Origin: Flavobacteriia bacterium
Lineage (GTDB): Bacteria > Bacteroidota > Bacteroidia > Flavobacteriales_D > Crocinitomicaceae
Assembly (NCBI GenBank): GCA_947458955.1
Contig: CANGZT010000002.1
Location: forward strand, 1 to 59,415
Length of the DNA stretch: 59,415 nucleotides
Direction of reading: 5' to 3'
In this document: positions 58,692 to 59,415 of the stretch, one piece after another
Layout: each line of letters starts with the position of its first letter
Numbering within the stretch: the stretch's first letter is position 1
Translations under genes and position numbers: made by a program
The notes under the pieces: model-generated
What the model was told of the DNA's origin: nothing
The model's database searches: none
Seen by the model: only the letters and a program-made list of their open reading frames with translations

Positions 58692-59415
58692 TGAAAGTTA
58701 TTCTTTTGATTTTTGTATTGGTTTCGGGGATAGTATATTCCCAACAGAAATTGATTCCTTTACAATCATTTTACAAAGAAAAATTCATTCAATTTTCTGG
58801 AAAAAAATCTATTTCTACATTTTATCCTCAAAATGAAAGTGAGTTAAATACTCAATACATAAACAGAGATTCTACCAAACAATATTTTGATTTTTCTGAG
58901 TATATTTATAAACATCATCTCCTTGAAATCAAAACAGATGTAGGTCAAATTAATATTGACCCTTTGATTAACTTTTCTAGAGGTCGTTATAATTTTGATA
59001 GTACGGGTTACCCATTGTATAGAAATACGAGGGGAGTTTTTGTTGAAGGTCAAGTTTATGAAAAAATTTCCTTCCAGTTTACATTTGCTGAAAATCAAGC
59101 ACGTTTTCAAAATTATGAGAGACAATATATGGCCTCTCGTGGTGAGCTATATATTTTTCCTGGTCCAAGGTATAGCATTCAAAATGCTGTAGTGCCAGGT
59201 GGTTCACGTACAAAGCCTTTTAAAGAATACGGGTTAGATTATGCTTATTCAACAGGAATGATACGATATGCTATTCATCCCAAATTAGCTATTGAAGCAG
59301 GAAATAATCAACATTTTATAGGTTCGGGCTATCGTTCTCTTTTACTTTCTGATAATGGTTTTTATGCTCCCAATGTTCGTATAAATTGGAAAATTCATCC
59401 AAAGTTAGAATATCA
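58691..59415 (+). CDS. RemB/Wzi-like outer-membrane protein, 3' end beyond the window
   Basis: Translated by hand from the ATG at 58691, the frame stays open to the last base, giving 241 residues of a longer protein. It starts with a signal peptide (MKVILLIFVLVSGIVYSQQK). The visible part is beta-rich, with GQINIDPLINFSRGRY near residue 90 and the telling segment GNNQHFIGSGYRSLLLSDNG near 220, which I know from capsule-assembly Wzi-family proteins and the gliding motility protein RemB. It overlaps the cysQ stop by 1 nt. Given sprA in the window, a role in gliding or surface polysaccharide is reasonable. Confidence 0.78.
   Translation, partial: MKVILLIFVLVSGIVYSQQKLIPLQSFYKEKFIQFSGKKSISTFYPQNESELNTQYINRDSTKQYFDFSEYIYKHHLLEIKTDVGQINIDPLINFSRGRYNFDSTGYPLYRNTRGVFVEGQVYEKISFQFTFAENQARFQNYERQYMASRGELYIFPGPRYSIQNAVVPGGSRTKPFKEYGLDYAYSTGMIRYAIHPKLAIEAGNNQHFIGSGYRSLLLSDNGFYAPNVRINWKIHPKLEY

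Noticed and set aside
1-59415. CRISPR arrays, tRNA or rRNA genes, insertion sequences, phage genes
   Set aside because: No regularly spaced repeats, cloverleaf sequences, rRNA-like stretches, transposases or phage structural genes were seen; intergenic gaps are too short to hide large elements.

Overview
The window is AT-rich chromosomal DNA from a member of the Bacteroidota, most likely order Flavobacteriales. The support is a 2427-residue SprA/Sov-type translocon of the type IX secretion system (T9SS), a small protein ending in a type A T9SS sorting domain, a RemB/Wzi-like outer-membrane protein, two TonB-dependent receptors (one paired with a DUF4249 lipoprotein), promoters of the Bacteroidota type (-7 element TANNTTTG) and an almost complete lack of Shine-Dalgarno sequences. 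Genus cannot be fixed from the sequence alone. Gene density is very high. No intergenic gap exceeds about 220 bases, and I see no rRNA, tRNA, CRISPR array, insertion sequence or prophage.

Layout. 1-10 kb: lipB / serine hydrolase / small conserved gene (minus); kup-prfB (plus); an alpha/beta hydrolase with an upstream HMA-like lipoprotein (minus); a Bcp-type peroxiredoxin and recA (plus); aspartate kinase (minus). 10-18 kb: an outer-membrane barrel protein, CvpA and a 2-Cys peroxiredoxin (minus); then a three-gene plus-strand operon for exported proteins headed by a MORN/lectin-like/trypsin-like fusion; then a tail-to-tail minus-strand operon of a signal-peptide-bearing YidD and two related IIPGLG membrane proteins. 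18-31 kb: pyrophosphatase; a FecA-like TonB receptor behind a Fur-like palindrome; an XRE-Fic protein; a LolC/E-type permease divergent from a NamZ-like muramidase; an SGNH lipoprotein; ribF with an overlapping exported LRR gene; dusB; a cation efflux protein; diacylglycerol kinase; a methyltransferase. 31-38 kb: an SDR protein and a tatA-gatA-lytic transglycosylase-GT2-GT9 operon (minus); the 55-residue tatA is easy to miss. 38-50 kb: the maeB-ruvA-sprA operon, the mini T9SS protein and uvrC. 50-59 kb: a PpiD-like foldase, xseAB, a TonB receptor/DUF4249 pair, cysQ and the start of a RemB-like gene that runs off the window.

How it fits together. Most of the window serves the cell envelope: T9SS secretion and gliding-type surface proteins, Tat export, outer-membrane protein folding (PpiD), lipoprotein release, peptidoglycan turnover (NamZ, MltD-like transglycosylase, SGNH esterase-like lipoprotein) and surface glycan synthesis (GT2, GT9, diacylglycerol/undecaprenol kinase). 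A second theme is DNA repair (recA, ruvA, uvrC, xseAB). The recA and xseA upstream regions share a nearly identical 14-bp palindrome placed similarly relative to their promoters, which I propose as a damage-response operator. The strongest candidate for an undescribed system is the overlapping yidD/IIPGLG/IIPGLG operon at 16.1-18.0 kb. The secreted protease-fusion operon next to it and the cargo-less T9SS mini-protein come next.
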